A stretch of DNA of 64,000 bases, from contig NZ_VMLR01000003.1 of the NCBI RefSeq assembly GCF_013276795.1, positions 682,001 to 746,000 of the forward strand, given 5' to 3'. The stretch is from Streptococcus sp. 2342 (GTDB lineage Bacteria > Bacillota > Bacilli > Lactobacillales > Streptococcaceae). The translations under genes were made by a program, and so were the position numbers. This document shows, piece by piece, positions 46,890-56,503 of the stretch; the stretch's first letter is position 1; every line of letters begins with the position of its first letter. The notes under the pieces are model-generated. The model saw only the letters and a program-made list of their open reading frames with translations, was not told the DNA's origin and made no database searches.

Positions 46890-46919
46890 AGTTAAACTCC
46901 TAAAATTAGTATTACAAAA

Positions 46920-46948
46920 GAAAAAGCTACTGCCCTTGGCAACTAGCC
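46920..46948 (-). promoter_or_regulatory. Possible attenuator in the symporter leader
   Basis: Minus strand GCTAGTTGCC-AAG-GGCAGTAGC followed by TTTTTC forms an intrinsic-terminator-like hairpin between promoter and gene, ~31 bp before the ATG. Confidence 0.45.
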
Positions 46949-46995
46949 TCATCAGTACTCAAAGTGAGCGTTTCTTTTGATTGATAGACTTGACT

Positions 46996-47024
46996 ATCCT
47001 ATCATGTTTTCTAAGGTCTGTCAA
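46996..47024 (-). promoter_or_regulatory. Symporter promoter
   Basis: Minus strand TTGACA (47024-47019), 17-bp spacer, TGATAGGAT with -10 at 47001-46996. Gives a leader of ~100 nt containing the hairpin at 46920. Confidence 0.75.
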
Positions 47025-47072
47025 GAAAACCATTTTCATGTTATGATAAAGTAAAAAATTTCGCAAAAACAC

Positions 47073-47103
47073 TTGACTCTGACCTAAGGGGAGGGGTTAT
47101 ACT
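47073..47103 (+). promoter_or_regulatory. MerR-type promoter with 19-bp spacer
   Basis: TTGACT (47073-47078) and TATACT (47098-47103) are 19 bp apart, with the imperfect dyad GACCTAAGGGGAGGGG in the overlong spacer: the layout of MerR-activated promoters. The gene it served (47275) is now a remnant. Confidence 0.65.
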
Positions 47104-47110
47104 ATCAATG

Positions 47111-47264
47111 TAATACTCTTCGAAAATTTCTTCAAACCACGTCAGCGTCGCCTTGGATTATATATGTGACTGACTTCGTCAGTCTTATCTACAACCTCAA
47201 AGCAGTGCTTTGAGCAACCCGCGGATAGCTTTCTAGTTTGCTATTTGATTTTCATTGAGTATAA
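47111..47264 (+). repeat. BOX element (boxA-B-C)
   Basis: AATACTCTTCGAAAATTTC at left, boxB with CAAAGCAGTGCTTTG, and TTTGATTTTCATTGAGTAT at right. Sits between the MerR-type promoter and the remnant regulator; its last bases adjoin that gene's ribosome binding site. Confidence 0.92.
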
Positions 47265-47274
47265 GGAGGAAATC

Positions 47275-47478
47275 ATGTACCATATAAAAGAAGCTGCTAA
47301 ACTCTTGCAAGCCATCCGTACTTATGGATTTGACTGCTCTATTGAGGTATTCGGTCATATCGGTAAAGGCTACGTCTACAACCCAGAATTTAAGGAAAAC
47401 ATTGACAAATTTGGCCCAGGAACAGCCCAGTACACATCAGATGTCATTGCCCACTATGTCCAAACTCAGACAAAATAA
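47275..47478 (+). pseudogene. MerR/TipAS-type regulator with large internal deletion
   Basis: 67 codons from ATG 47275 after AAGGAGGA. The first ten residues, MYHIKEAAKL, are the canonical start of MerR-family regulators, but the helix-turn-helix does not follow. The remaining ~56 residues (IEVFGHIGKGYVYNPEFKEN, then NIDKFGPGTAQYTSDVIAHY) resemble the end of a TipAS antibiotic-binding domain. An intact protein would be ~240-250 residues, so ~180 codons appear to have been lost in frame, joining the two ends near 47305. The DNA-binding part is gone. A full-length relative (a MerR regulator near this site in pneumococcus) is recalled but not checked. Confidence 0.7.
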
Positions 47479-47506
47479 AATCGGAGGAGTATTCTTCCGA
47501 TTTTTA
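47478..47506 (+). terminator. Terminator after the MerR remnant
   Basis: AAATCGGA-(GGAGTATTC)-TTCCGATTT and T-run. Confidence 0.8.
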
Positions 47507-47519
47507 CTAAATTCAATCA

Positions 47520-48041
47520 CTACTTGCTTAATAATTTTTCTACTACATTTAGTTTTCGCATGGTCAAATCTACATTGAAAAGCTTTTCAAGATAGTTAGT
47601 ATTGAGCTTTTTTTGTTTTGCAGTTCTAGGGAGATAGAGGTAAAGACAATGGTTACCGACATAAATTTCTTCTTCGCCGTAATCAATTTTCAATTTTTCT
47701 AAAGGGAGGCTTTGAATAGATTCTTGATAAAAAATCACGTGTATACGGTCATAAAGATAGTGTTCTCCAAGCGGGTTTTCTTGGACAATTTTTGTAAAAT
47801 CACTTTTGTTCTTGATAACCATTTTTAAGTCGGCCCCAATTTTTTCCTTTATCAGAGTATGAACACGTTCTCGTATTGTTTCTAAATCTAAGTCACTTTC
47901 AAGAATGATATTTCCACTTTGAATATAAGTTCGAACTTGTTGAAAACCAACTTCTGTCAAGATATCTACTAGATAAGACATTTTAGGGATAGCATTTTTT
48001 CCATTAGGAGTAACTCCCCTTAGCAAGATAATATGTTCCAA
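47520..48041 (-). CDS. DUF1697 family protein
   Basis: 173 residues. LLRGVTPNGKNAIPKMSYLVDIL, VRTYIQSGNIIL and LYLPRTAKQKKLNTNYLEKLF are the conserved DUF1697 blocks. It begins with TTG (TTGGAACATATT) preceded by AAAGGAACGAC; no better ATG is available. 49 bp behind the flavoprotein gene, so likely cotranscribed. Function unknown. Confidence 0.85.
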   Translation of the reverse strand: MEHIILLRGVTPNGKNAIPKMSYLVDILTEVGFQQVRTYIQSGNIILESDLDLETIRERVHTLIKEKIGADLKMVIKNKSDFTKIVQENPLGEHYLYDRIHVIFYQESIQSLPLEKLKIDYGEEEIYVGNHCLYLYLPRTAKQKKLNTNYLEKLFNVDLTMRKLNVVEKLLSK

Positions 48042-48090
48042 AGTCGTTCCTTTCTTTTTGGGGCTGATTTAGCCATCGAATAATTTAGAT

Positions 48091-49313
<1,223 letters not shown>

Positions 49314-49321
49314 GAATGCAA

Positions 49322-50167
49322 TTAATCAATTTCATATCCCATCAGCAAACCACCATCTTCTGCATAAAAACTGCAGAGACCAGATGTTGGGAGAATTTTA
49401 ATATCCGCCTGTGGGAAATTTTCACGGATTCGGTCTGAAAGCTGTTGGCAACATTTCTCGTTATTGCGTTGGGCCATGACAATACGGCCACCAGCATATC
49501 CTGCTTTCACTAACTCTTCATAGGCTGCTTGAATCGACTTCTTTGGTCCTCTTGCTTTTTGTAGCAATTCGAGAGTTCCAGTTTCACTAGCTTCTCCAAC
49601 CATACGGATGTTGAGAAGGCCAACGACTGTACCGATAAGCTTACTCAAACGGCCGTTCTTCACCAAGTTATCTACTTTGGCTAGGACAAAGAGCAACTTG
49701 GTTTTTTCTTGATAAGCAGTGATAGCTTCAACCACTTCTTCAAAAGATAGGCCCTGGTCAATCAAGTCATTTAATTTTTCTACGAGCAAGTCAACTTCCC
49801 CGCCAGCAGACAAACTATCAATTACATGAATCTTAGTGTCAGGATGGTCTTCCAGATAAATATTCTTGGCTAGTTGAGCACTATTGTGACTGCCAGAAAG
49901 AGTACCAGTGATGGTTACTAGGAAAATGTTTTTGGCTCCTTCAAATGCTCGCAAATAATCATCTGGGCTTGGACAAGCTGATTTTGAAGCTTCTGCAGTT
50001 GCATACATGGTTTCCATCATTTGGTCAATATCAAGACTGGCATCATCAACAAAGACCTGATCAGCTACTTGAATGGTTAAGGGAACACTTACAAAGGTCG
50101 TGTCAATAGCTGGTGTCTCCAGCTGACGATAATCACAACCAGAGTCAGCAATAATCTTCCAAGTCAT
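49322..50167 (-). CDS. DegV family fatty-acid-binding protein
   Basis: 281 residues. DegV fold: IIADSGCDY at the N-terminus, ACPSPDDYLRAFEGAKNIFLVTITGTLSGSHNSAQLA (lipid carboxylate-binding loop, ~90-110), HVIDSLSAGGEVDLLVEKL. FakB-type proteins present fatty acids to the kinase FakA for incorporation into phospholipid; this one belongs to the family, though which fatty acid is unknown. ATG at 50167 with GGAG ahead. Divergent from the TetR gene, with a palindrome in its leader. Confidence 0.88.
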   Translation of the reverse strand: MTWKIIADSGCDYRQLETPAIDTTFVSVPLTIQVADQVFVDDASLDIDQMMETMYATAEASKSACPSPDDYLRAFEGAKNIFLVTITGTLSGSHNSAQLAKNIYLEDHPDTKIHVIDSLSAGGEVDLLVEKLNDLIDQGLSFEEVVEAITAYQEKTKLLFVLAKVDNLVKNGRLSKLIGTVVGLLNIRMVGEASETGTLELLQKARGPKKSIQAAYEELVKAGYAGGRIVMAQRNNEKCCQQLSDRIRENFPQADIKILPTSGLCSFYAEDGGLLMGYEID

Positions 50168-50180
50168 AGAAATTCTCCAT

Positions 50181-50229
50181 CTTTGTCAGTTATACATTGA
50201 CAAAGGTTCTGTCTTTTTTTACAATTATA
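50181..50229 (-). promoter_or_regulatory. degV promoter and TetR-like palindrome
   Basis: Minus strand TGATATAAT, -10 at 50229-50224. CTTTGTCA (50181-50188) and TGACAAAG (50198-50205) form a perfect 8+8 palindrome with a 9-bp centre, between promoter and ribosome binding site; a candidate operator for the adjacent regulator. Confidence 0.6.
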
Positions 50230-50291
50230 TCATGAAAGCCCTTGAAACAAAAGCCTCATCCGTCTGTTGTGACAAGTAGAAAGAAAATGTT

Positions 50292-50849
50292 ATGTCTGAA
50301 CGTAGAATCTCTGAAAAGTCTCTTGAAAATCTCAGAAAATCAAACCAAGAATCCAATTTATTAACCAGAGAAGCCATCGAAACAGCCCTCTTGCAGCTCT
50401 TGGAAAAAAAGGACTTGACCAAGATTAGTATTTCTGAATTGGTCAAACGTGCAGGCGTTTCTCGTGCAGCCTTTTACCGTAATTATGATTCCAAAGAAGA
50501 AATTTTAGAAAGCGTCTTTAAACGAACTGTCCATAATATCATGGAGCAGCTGCATCATTACGATCTAAAGACAGACCTTTATCTGGTATGGGTTCACCTT
50601 TTCCGGGAGGCAAGAAAGGAAGCCAGAGTGATTCAATTGGCCTTGGATTACCATCTGGAAAAAATCTTTGTCCAAGCCATGCAGGAATTTCTAGAAAAAT
50701 ACCATGGGAAATCAAAAGGTGTCAGCTCTTATCTTCATTCCTTCTGGAGCTCAGCCATTGTATCTGTCCTCCTAAAATGGATCAAGGATGGCATGAAGGT
50801 ACCAGCTGAAAAGATTGCAGACTTAGGTTTACCATTTTTTAAAAAATAG
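50292..50849 (+). CDS. TetR-family transcriptional regulator
   Basis: 185 residues. After an ~25-residue polar extension, a TetR helix-turn-helix: TREAIETALLQLLEKKDLTKISISELVKRAGVSRAAFYRNYDSKEEIL (~27-75), then a helical ligand domain. Divergent from degV and 18 bp ahead of comEB. Its own ribosome binding site is weak (AGAAAGAAAATGTT). Target likely the palindrome in front of degV, by position only. Confidence 0.85.
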   Translation: MSERRISEKSLENLRKSNQESNLLTREAIETALLQLLEKKDLTKISISELVKRAGVSRAAFYRNYDSKEEILESVFKRTVHNIMEQLHHYDLKTDLYLVWVHLFREARKEARVIQLALDYHLEKIFVQAMQEFLEKYHGKSKGVSSYLHSFWSSAIVSVLLKWIKDGMKVPAEKIADLGLPFFKK

Positions 50850-50867
50850 AGAAAAAGGAGAAGAGAT

Positions 50868-51335
50868 ATGACTGAAAAAAGACTAGCTTGGGATGAGTAT
50901 TTTGCAGCCCAAGCCCTACTGATTGCCAATCGTTCCACTTGTAAACGTGCCAAAGTGGGCGCAATTCTGGTAAAGGATAATAAGGTTATTTCCACTGGTT
51001 ACAATGGTTCGGTGTCAGGGACTGAGCATTGTATTGACCATGAATGTCTGGTCATTGAAGGCCACTGTGTTCGTACCCTTCACGCTGAGGTTAATGCCAT
51101 TCTCCAAGGTGCAGAACGTGGTGTTCCTAAAGGTTTTACGGCCTATGTGACGCATTTTCCTTGTCTCAACTGTACCAAACAATTACTTCAGGTCGGTTGC
51201 AAGCGCGTAGTTTATATTAACCAGTACCGAATGGATGACTATGCCCAATACCTTTATCAAGAAAAAGGAACAGAATTAACTCATTTACCACTTGAGACCG
51301 TACAGGCCGCTCTTAAAGAGGCTGATCTAATGTAA
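50868..51335 (+). CDS. comEB: Deoxycytidylate deaminase, ComEB family
   Basis: 155 residues; dCMP to dUMP, the ThyA substrate. Zinc motifs TLHAEVNAIL (HAE, ~72) and FPCLNCTKQL (PCxxC, ~99). AAAAAGGAGAAGAG ahead of the ATG. The name comes from Bacillus comEB, but there is no comEA or comEC here, so no competence role is implied. Confidence 0.94.
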   Translation: MTEKRLAWDEYFAAQALLIANRSTCKRAKVGAILVKDNKVISTGYNGSVSGTEHCIDHECLVIEGHCVRTLHAEVNAILQGAERGVPKGFTAYVTHFPCLNCTKQLLQVGCKRVVYINQYRMDDYAQYLYQEKGTELTHLPLETVQAALKEADLM

Positions 51336-51349
51336 AAATTATCAAAAAC

Positions 51350-51390
51350 AAATGGTTTAGAAAGATTTTTAAACCGTTTTTTGGTATAAT
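51350..51390 (+). promoter_or_regulatory. comEB terminator fused to the upp promoter
   Basis: AATGGTTTA / TAAACCGTT stem and T-run (51350-51382) followed at once by TGGTATAAT, -10 at 51385-51390. Confidence 0.75.
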
Positions 51391-51423
51391 AAGAAGAATA
51401 AATTGAAAGAAGGAATTCCAAAA

Positions 51424-52053
51424 ATGGGAAAAATTGAAGTTATAAATCATCCACTGATTCAACACAAATTGTCAATCTTGCGTCGTACAGATACTTCTAC
51501 AAAAGCTTTTCGTGAGCTAGTAGATGAGATTGCAATGTTGATGGGGTATGAAGTACTTCGTGATCTTCCACTAGAAGATGTGGAAATCGAAACACCAATT
51601 ACAAAAACAGTTCAAAAACAATTGGCTGGTAAGAAATTGGCCATCGTTCCAATCTTGCGTGCAGGTATCGGGATGGTTGATGGTCTCTTGAGCTTGGTTC
51701 CAGCTGCCAAAGTTGGCCATATCGGTATGTACCGTGATGAAGAAACGCTTCAACCAGTTGAATACTTGGTGAAATTGCCTGAGGACATTGACCAACGTCA
51801 AATTTTTGTGGTAGACCCAATGTTGGCAACAGGTGGATCAGCGATCTTGGCTGTTGACTCGCTTAAAAAACGTGGCGCATCAAATATTAAATTTGTCTGC
51901 CTTGTATCTGCTCCAGAGGGTGTAAAAGCCCTTCAAGAAGCTCATCCAGATGTAGAAATCTTTACAGCTGCCTTGGATGAACGTTTGAACGAACACGGTT
52001 ATATCGTTCCAGGTCTTGGAGATGCTGGAGACCGCTTGTTCGGTACAAAATAA
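51424..52053 (+). CDS. upp: Uracil phosphoribosyltransferase
   Basis: 209 residues from ATG 51424 (AAGGAATTCC ahead). PRPP motif [11 protein letters not shown] (~130-140), [11 protein letters not shown] (~75-85) and the C-terminal [17 protein letters not shown] uracil loop. Salvages uracil to UMP, the effector of the PyrR attenuator upstream of pyrFE. The TTG at 51403 in frame lacks support. Confidence 0.97.
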   Translation: MGKIEVINHPLIQHKLSILRRTDTSTKAFRELVDEIAMLMGYEVLRDLPLEDVEIETPITKTVQKQLAGKKLAIVPILRAGIGMVDGLLSLVPAAKVGHIGMYRDEETLQPVEYLVKLPEDIDQRQIFVVDPMLATGGSAILAVDSLKKRGASNIKFVCLVSAPEGVKALQEAHPDVEIFTAALDERLNEHGYIVPGLGDAGDRLFGTK

Positions 52054-52142
52054 GATCGAAAAGAAGAATGACTTGGAAAAGTATTTCCAGTCACGAAAGG
52101 AGGTTGGGTTTTTGTTTCTGTCTAATGAAAGCAGAGCAAAAG

Positions 52143-52196
52143 TTTGACCTTTTTTGACCAAGATATTATAATAGTCTTATCTTCAGTCATTTGACC
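52143..52196 (+). promoter_or_regulatory. clpP promoter with CtsR operator
   Basis: TTTGACCTTTTTTGACC (52143-52159) is, on the minus strand, GGTCAAAAAAGGTCAAA, a perfect CtsR box. It covers the -35 TTGACC (52144-52149); spacer 17; -10 TATAAT at 52167-52172. A lone third half-site TTTGACC lies at 52190-52196. Confidence 0.9.
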
Positions 52197-52226
52197 AACA
52201 AAAATAAAACTCAAAAGGAGAAATAA

Positions 52227-52817
52227 ATGATTCCTGTAGTTATTGAACAAACAAGCCGTGGAGAACGTTCTTACGATATTTACTCACGTCTTCTCAAAGA
52301 CCGCATCATTATGCTGACTGGTCCAGTTGAAGACAACATGGCCAACTCTGTTATTGCCCAATTGCTTTTCTTGGATGCCCAAGATAGTACAAAAGATATT
52401 TACCTTTATGTCAATACACCTGGTGGTTCCGTTTCAGCTGGTTTGGCAATCGTTGATACTATGAACTTTATCAAGGCAGATGTTCAAACCATCGTTATGG
52501 GTATGGCCGCATCTATGGGGACGGTCATTGCATCAAGTGGAGCAAAAGGTAAACGCTTCATGCTTCCAAATGCAGAGTATATGATTCACCAACCAATGGG
52601 TGGTACAGGTGGTGGTACCCAACAGACTGATATGGCGATCGCTGCAGAACATTTGCTTAAAACTCGTAATACCTTGGAAAAAATCTTGGCTGAAAATTCA
52701 GGTCAGTCAATCGAAAAAGTCCACGCAGATGCAGAACGCGATAACTGGATGAGTGCCCAAGAAACACTTGAATATGGCTTTATTGATGAAATCATGGCCA
52801 ACAATTCATTGAACTAA
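52227..52817 (+). CDS. clpP: ATP-dependent Clp protease proteolytic subunit
   Basis: 196 residues, the tetradecameric serine peptidase that works with ClpC/ClpE/Clp[14 protein letters not shown], catalytic Ser in GMAASMGTV (~96), His in YMIHQPMGG (~121) and Asp in AERDNWMSA (~172). AAAAGGAGAAAT ahead of the ATG. Controlled by CtsR, as the operator shows. Confidence 0.98.
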   Translation: MIPVVIEQTSRGERSYDIYSRLLKDRIIMLTGPVEDNMANSVIAQLLFLDAQDSTKDIYLYVNTPGGSVSAGLAIVDTMNFIKADVQTIVMGMAASMGTVIASSGAKGKRFMLPNAEYMIHQPMGGTGGGTQQTDMAIAAEHLLKTRNTLEKILAENSGQSIEKVHADAERDNWMSAQETLEYGFIDEIMANNSLN

Positions 52818-52830
52818 TGATGAAAGAAGG

Positions 52831-52864
52831 CAAACTCGACTGGGTTTGCTTTTTTTGGTATAAT
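52831..52864 (+). promoter_or_regulatory. clpP terminator fused to the ylbG promoter
   Basis: GCAAAC / GTTTGC stem and T-run ending near 52856, directly followed by TGGTATAAT, -10 at 52859-52864. Confidence 0.78.
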
Positions 52865-52895
52865 AGGGAGAGAGTTCTTAGAAAGAGGATTTATC

Positions 52896-53162
52896 ATGTT
52901 TGAAAAAGTCAATCGCTCTGGCTTGATTATCTATCTTTACTATAATCGTGATGCCAAAAAATTGCAGGATTATGGAGATATTACCTATCATTCCAAGAAA
53001 CATCGTTACTTACAACTCTATGTTCCAACTCAAGAAGTGGAGCAATTGGTCGGGCGCTTGAGCAAGGAAAAGTTTATAAAAAAAGTCAGAGTTTGTCATA
53101 TCCAAGAGCTGGAAACACCCTTTGTGGGCAATCTTTATCGAGAGGAAAACGTTATCAGATAA
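52896..53162 (+). CDS. ylbG: YlbG family protein (DUF2129)
   Basis: 88 residues; [38 protein letters not shown] is the conserved block. Small cytosolic protein of unknown function, widespread in bacilli. AGAAAGAGGA precedes the ATG. Ends 84 bp before livJ. Confidence 0.88.
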   Translation: MFEKVNRSGLIIYLYYNRDAKKLQDYGDITYHSKKHRYLQLYVPTQEVEQLVGRLSKEKFIKKVRVCHIQELETPFVGNLYREENVIR

Positions 53163-53179
53163 AAATTTAAAGAAAAGTG

Positions 53180-53208
53180 TTGACAATTTTCTGATAATTC
53201 GGTATATT
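53180..53208 (+). promoter_or_regulatory. livJ promoter with CodY box
   Basis: TTGACA (53180-53185), 17-bp spacer, TATATT (53203-53208). AATTTTCTGATAATT at 53185-53199 matches the CodY consensus at 14 of 15 positions and fills the spacer, so CodY bound with branched-chain amino acids would block the promoter. Confidence 0.88.
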
Positions 53209-53246
53209 CTTAACAGACTATTTAAGAAATAAGGAGACAAAAAAAG

Positions 53247-54407
53247 ATGAAGAAAAAATTTGCCCTATCCTTTGTGGCGCTTGCAAGTGTAGCACTTCTT
53301 GCAGCCTGTGGAGAAGTAAAGTCTGGAGCAGTCAACACTGCTGGTAACTCAGTAGAGGAAAAGACAATCAAAATCGGATTTAACTTCGAAGAAACTGGTG
53401 CCGTAGCAGCCTACGGAACATCTGAACAAAAAGGTGCCCAACTTGCTGTTGACGAAATCAATGCTGCAGGTGGTATCGATGGAAAACAAATCGAAGTAGT
53501 CGATAAAGATAACAAGTCTGAAACAGCTGAGGCTGCTTCAGTAACAACTAACCTTGTAACCCAATCTAAAGTATCAGCAATCGTAGGACCTGCGACATCT
53601 GGTGCAACTGCAGCTGCGGTAGCGAACGCTACAAAAGCAGGTGTTCCATTGATTTCGCCAAGTGCGACTCAAGATGGATTGACTAAAGGTCAAGATTACC
53701 TCTTTATCGGAACTTTCCAAGATAGCTTCCAAGGAAAAATTATCTCAAACTATGTTTCTGAAAAATTAAATGCTAAGAAAGTTGTTCTTTACACTGACAA
53801 TGCCAGTGACTATGCTAAAGGGATTGCTAAAGCCTTCCGCGAATCATACAAGGGTGAGATCGTTGCAGATGAAACTTTCGTAGCAGGTGACACAGACTTC
53901 CAAGCAGCCCTTACAAAAATGAAAGGGAAAGATTTTGATGCTATCATCGTTCCTGGTTACTATACTGAAGCTGGTAAAATTGTAAACCAAGCGCGTGGTA
54001 TGGGAATTGACAAACCAATCGTTGGTGGTGATGGATTCAACGGTGAAGAGTTTGTACAACAAGCAACTGCTGAAAAAGCATCAAACATCTACTTTATTTC
54101 AGGCTTCTCAACTACTGTAGAAGTTTCAGCTAAAGCAAAAGCCTTCCTTGATGCATACCGTGCTAAGTACAATGAAGAGCCTTCAACATTTGCAGCCTTG
54201 GCTTATGACTCAGTTCACCTTGTAGCAAATGCAGCAAAAGGTGCTAAAAACTCAGGTGAAATCAAGGATAATCTTGCTAAAACAAAAGATTTTGAAGGTG
54301 TAACTGGTCAAACAAGCTTCGATGCGGACCACAACACAGTCAAAACTGCTTACATGATGACCATGAACAATGGTAAGGTTGAAGCAGCAGAAGTTGTAAA
54401 ACCATAA
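53247..54407 (+). CDS. livJ: Branched-chain amino acid ABC transporter, substrate-binding lipoprotein
   Basis: 386 residues. Lipoprotein signal peptide with lipobox LLAACG, Cys at ~21. Type I periplasmic-binding fold (KIGFNFEETGAVAAYG, AIVGPATSGATAAAVANA, PLISPSATQDGLTKG, IVPGYYTEAGKIVNQA). Binds leucine, isoleucine or valine outside the membrane. Separated from livH by a terminator-like hairpin and a BOX, so it can be made in excess over the permease. Confidence 0.95.
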   Translation: MKKKFALSFVALASVALLAACGEVKSGAVNTAGNSVEEKTIKIGFNFEETGAVAAYGTSEQKGAQLAVDEINAAGGIDGKQIEVVDKDNKSETAEAASVTTNLVTQSKVSAIVGPATSGATAAAVANATKAGVPLISPSATQDGLTKGQDYLFIGTFQDSFQGKIISNYVSEKLNAKKVVLYTDNASDYAKGIAKAFRESYKGEIVADETFVAGDTDFQAALTKMKGKDFDAIIVPGYYTEAGKIVNQARGMGIDKPIVGGDGFNGEEFVQQATAEKASNIYFISGFSTTVEVSAKAKAFLDAYRAKYNEEPSTFAALAYDSVHLVANAAKGAKNSGEIKDNLAKTKDFEGVTGQTSFDADHNTVKTAYMMTMNNGKVEAAEVVKP

Positions 54408-54423
54408 TAGAAAATGTTGAAAT

Positions 54424-54454
54424 AGGGAATGAGCCTCGGACTCACTCCCTGTTT
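54424..54454 (+). terminator. Terminator after livJ
   Basis: AGGGAATGAG / CTCACTCCCT with one mismatch and a short T-stretch; probably partial. Confidence 0.65.
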
Positions 54455-54461
54455 CGGTGTT

Positions 54462-54614
54462 TAATACTCTTTGAAAATCTCTTCAAACTGCGTCAACGTC
54501 GTCTTGGATTATATATGTGACTGACTTCATCAGTCTTATCTACAACCTCAAAGCAGTGCTTTGAGCAACCTGCGGCTAGTTTTCTAGTTTGCTCTTTGAT
54601 TTTCATTGAGTATA
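54462..54614 (+). repeat. BOX element (boxA-B-C) between livJ and livH
   Basis: AATACTCTTTGAAAATCTC at left, boxB with CAAAGCAGTGCTTTG, TTTGATTTTCATTGAGTAT at right. Nearly the same as the BOX at 47111. Confidence 0.92.
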
Positions 54615-54673
54615 AGAACCTATCAAAAAGTGAGGGGAAACTCTCAAAATTATAAATAGAAAGAGTGAATCTT

Positions 54674-55543
54674 ATGCTCCAACAACTAGTAAATGGTTTG
54701 ATTCTAGGTAGTGTTTATGCGCTGTTAGCTCTAGGATATACCATGGTTTACGGAATTATCAAGCTCATCAACTTCGCCCACGGTGATATTTATATGATGG
54801 GAGCCTTTATCGGTTATTTCTTGATCAATTCTTTCCAAATGAATTTCTTTGTAGCGCTTATTGTAGCTATGCTAGCGACAGCTATTCTTGGTGTCGTGAT
54901 TGAGTTCCTTGCTTACCGACCTTTGCGTCACTCTACTCGTATTGCTGTTTTGATTACAGCTATTGGGGTTTCTTTCCTATTGGAGTATGGCATGGTCTAT
55001 CTGGTTGGTGCCAATACTCGTGCCTTCCCTCAAGCGATTCAAACAGTTCGCTATGATCTGGGACCAGTTAGCCTAACAAACGTGCAGTTAATGATTTTGG
55101 CCATTTCCTTGATTTTGATGATTTTGTTACAAGTCATTGTCCAAAAGACTAAGATGGGGAAAGCCATGCGTGCAGTATCAGTAGATAGCGATGCGGCGCA
55201 ATTGATGGGGATCAATGTAAACCGTACTATCAGCTTTACCTTCGCTTTGGGTTCAGCTCTTGCGGGTGCAGCTGGTGTTCTGATTGCCCTCTATTATAAC
55301 TCTCTTGAGCCTTTGATGGGGGTTACTCCAGGTCTTAAGTCTTTCGTTGCCGCAGTACTTGGTGGTATCGGAATCATTCCTGGTGCGGCTCTTGGTGGTT
55401 TTGTGATTGGTCTATTGGAAACCTTTGCGACAGCCTTTGGAATGTCAGACTTCCGTGATGCCATTGTTTATGGAATTTTGTTGTTGATCTTGATTGTCCG
55501 CCCAGCTGGTATCCTTGGTAAAAATGTGAAAGAGAAGGTGTAA
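54674..55543 (+). CDS. livH: Branched-chain amino acid ABC permease LivH
   Basis: 289 residues from ATG 54674 (a GTG at 54665 is in frame but without a better ribosome binding site). Eight or so helices; LALGYTMVYGIIKLINFAHGDIYMMGAF and GLKSFVAAVLGGIGIIPGAALGGFVIGLLE are typical LivH segments. Forms the membrane channel with LivM. Confidence 0.94.
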   Translation: MLQQLVNGLILGSVYALLALGYTMVYGIIKLINFAHGDIYMMGAFIGYFLINSFQMNFFVALIVAMLATAILGVVIEFLAYRPLRHSTRIAVLITAIGVSFLLEYGMVYLVGANTRAFPQAIQTVRYDLGPVSLTNVQLMILAISLILMILLQVIVQKTKMGKAMRAVSVDSDAAQLMGINVNRTISFTFALGSALAGAAGVLIALYYNSLEPLMGVTPGLKSFVAAVLGGIGIIPGAALGGFVIGLLETFATAFGMSDFRDAIVYGILLLILIVRPAGILGKNVKEKV

Positions 55544-55546
55544 GCG

Positions 55547-56503
55547 ATGAAAGAAAATTTAAAAGTTAATATTCTATGGTTACTCCTTTTGTTAGCTGGC
55601 TATGGCTTGATTAGTGTACTGGTTTCAGTCGGAGTACTCAACCTATTCTATGTACAGATTTTACAACAAATTGGAATTAATATTATTCTGGCTGTTGGTC
55701 TCAACTTAATCGTTGGTTTTTCAGGACAATTTTCACTTGGTCATGCTGGTTTTATGGCGATTGGTGCCTATGCAGCAGCTATTATTGGTTCTAAATCACC
55801 AACCTACGGTGCCTTCTTTGGAGCCATGCTTGTAGGGGCTTTACTTTCAGGAGCAGTTGCCTTACTTGTCGGGATTCCAACCTTGCGCTTGAAGGGGGAC
55901 TATCTTGCGGTAGCGACTCTAGGTGTTTCTGAAATTATCCGTATCTTTATCATCAATGGCGGAAGCCTTACAAATGGTGCAGCAGGTATCTTGGGAATTC
56001 CAAACTTTACAACTTGGCAAATGGTTTACTTCTTTGTTGTGATTACAACCATTGCAACCTTGAACTTCTTGCGTAGCCCTATTGGTCGTTCAACCCTCTC
56101 CGTTCGTGAGGATGAAATCGCTGCTGAGTCTGTTGGGGTTAATACGACTAAAATTAAAATTATCGCTTTTGTCTTTGGTGCCATTACTGCAAGTATTGCA
56201 GGGTCACTTCAGGCAGGATTTATCGGGTCTGTTGTACCGAAAGATTATACATTCATTAACTCAATCAACGTTTTGATCATTGTTGTATTTGGTGGACTTG
56301 GTTCCATTACAGGTGCCATTGTTTCAGCTATTGTTCTGGGAATTTTGAATATGCTTCTCCAAGATGTTGCCAGCGTGCGTATGATTATTTACGCTTTGGC
56401 CTTGGTCTTGGTAATGATTTTCAGACCAGGTGGACTTCTTGGAACATGGGAATTGAGCCTATCACGTTTCTTTAAAAAATCTAAGAAGGAGGAACAAAAC
56501 TAA
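55547..56503 (+). CDS. livM: Branched-chain amino acid ABC permease LivM
   Basis: 318 residues, about ten helices. GLNLIVGFSGQFSLGHAGFMAIGAYAAA, LRLKGDYLAVATLGVSEIIR and INVLIIVVFGGLGSITGAIVSA are family hallmarks. Three bases after livH. The stop overlaps the livG ATG (TAATG). Confidence 0.95.
   Translation: MKENLKVNILWLLLLLAGYGLISVLVSVGVLNLFYVQILQQIGINIILAVGLNLIVGFSGQFSLGHAGFMAIGAYAAAIIGSKSPTYGAFFGAMLVGALLSGAVALLVGIPTLRLKGDYLAVATLGVSEIIRIFIINGGSLTNGAAGILGIPNFTTWQMVYFFVVITTIATLNFLRSPIGRSTLSVREDEIAAESVGVNTTKIKIIAFVFGAITASIAGSLQAGFIGSVVPKDYTFINSINVLIIVVFGGLGSITGAIVSAIVLGILNMLLQDVASVRMIIYALALVLVMIFRPGGLLGTWELSLSRFFKKSKKEEQN

Noticed and set aside
46890..46952. N-terminal extension of the sodium symporter (MRLVAKG...)
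   Set aside because: It runs through the leader hairpin, lacks a ribosome binding site, and the normal NSS N-terminus begins at 46889.
50868..51335. Competence role for comEB
   Set aside because: It is a dCMP deaminase by motif, without comEA/comEC nearby and with no cin-box seen.
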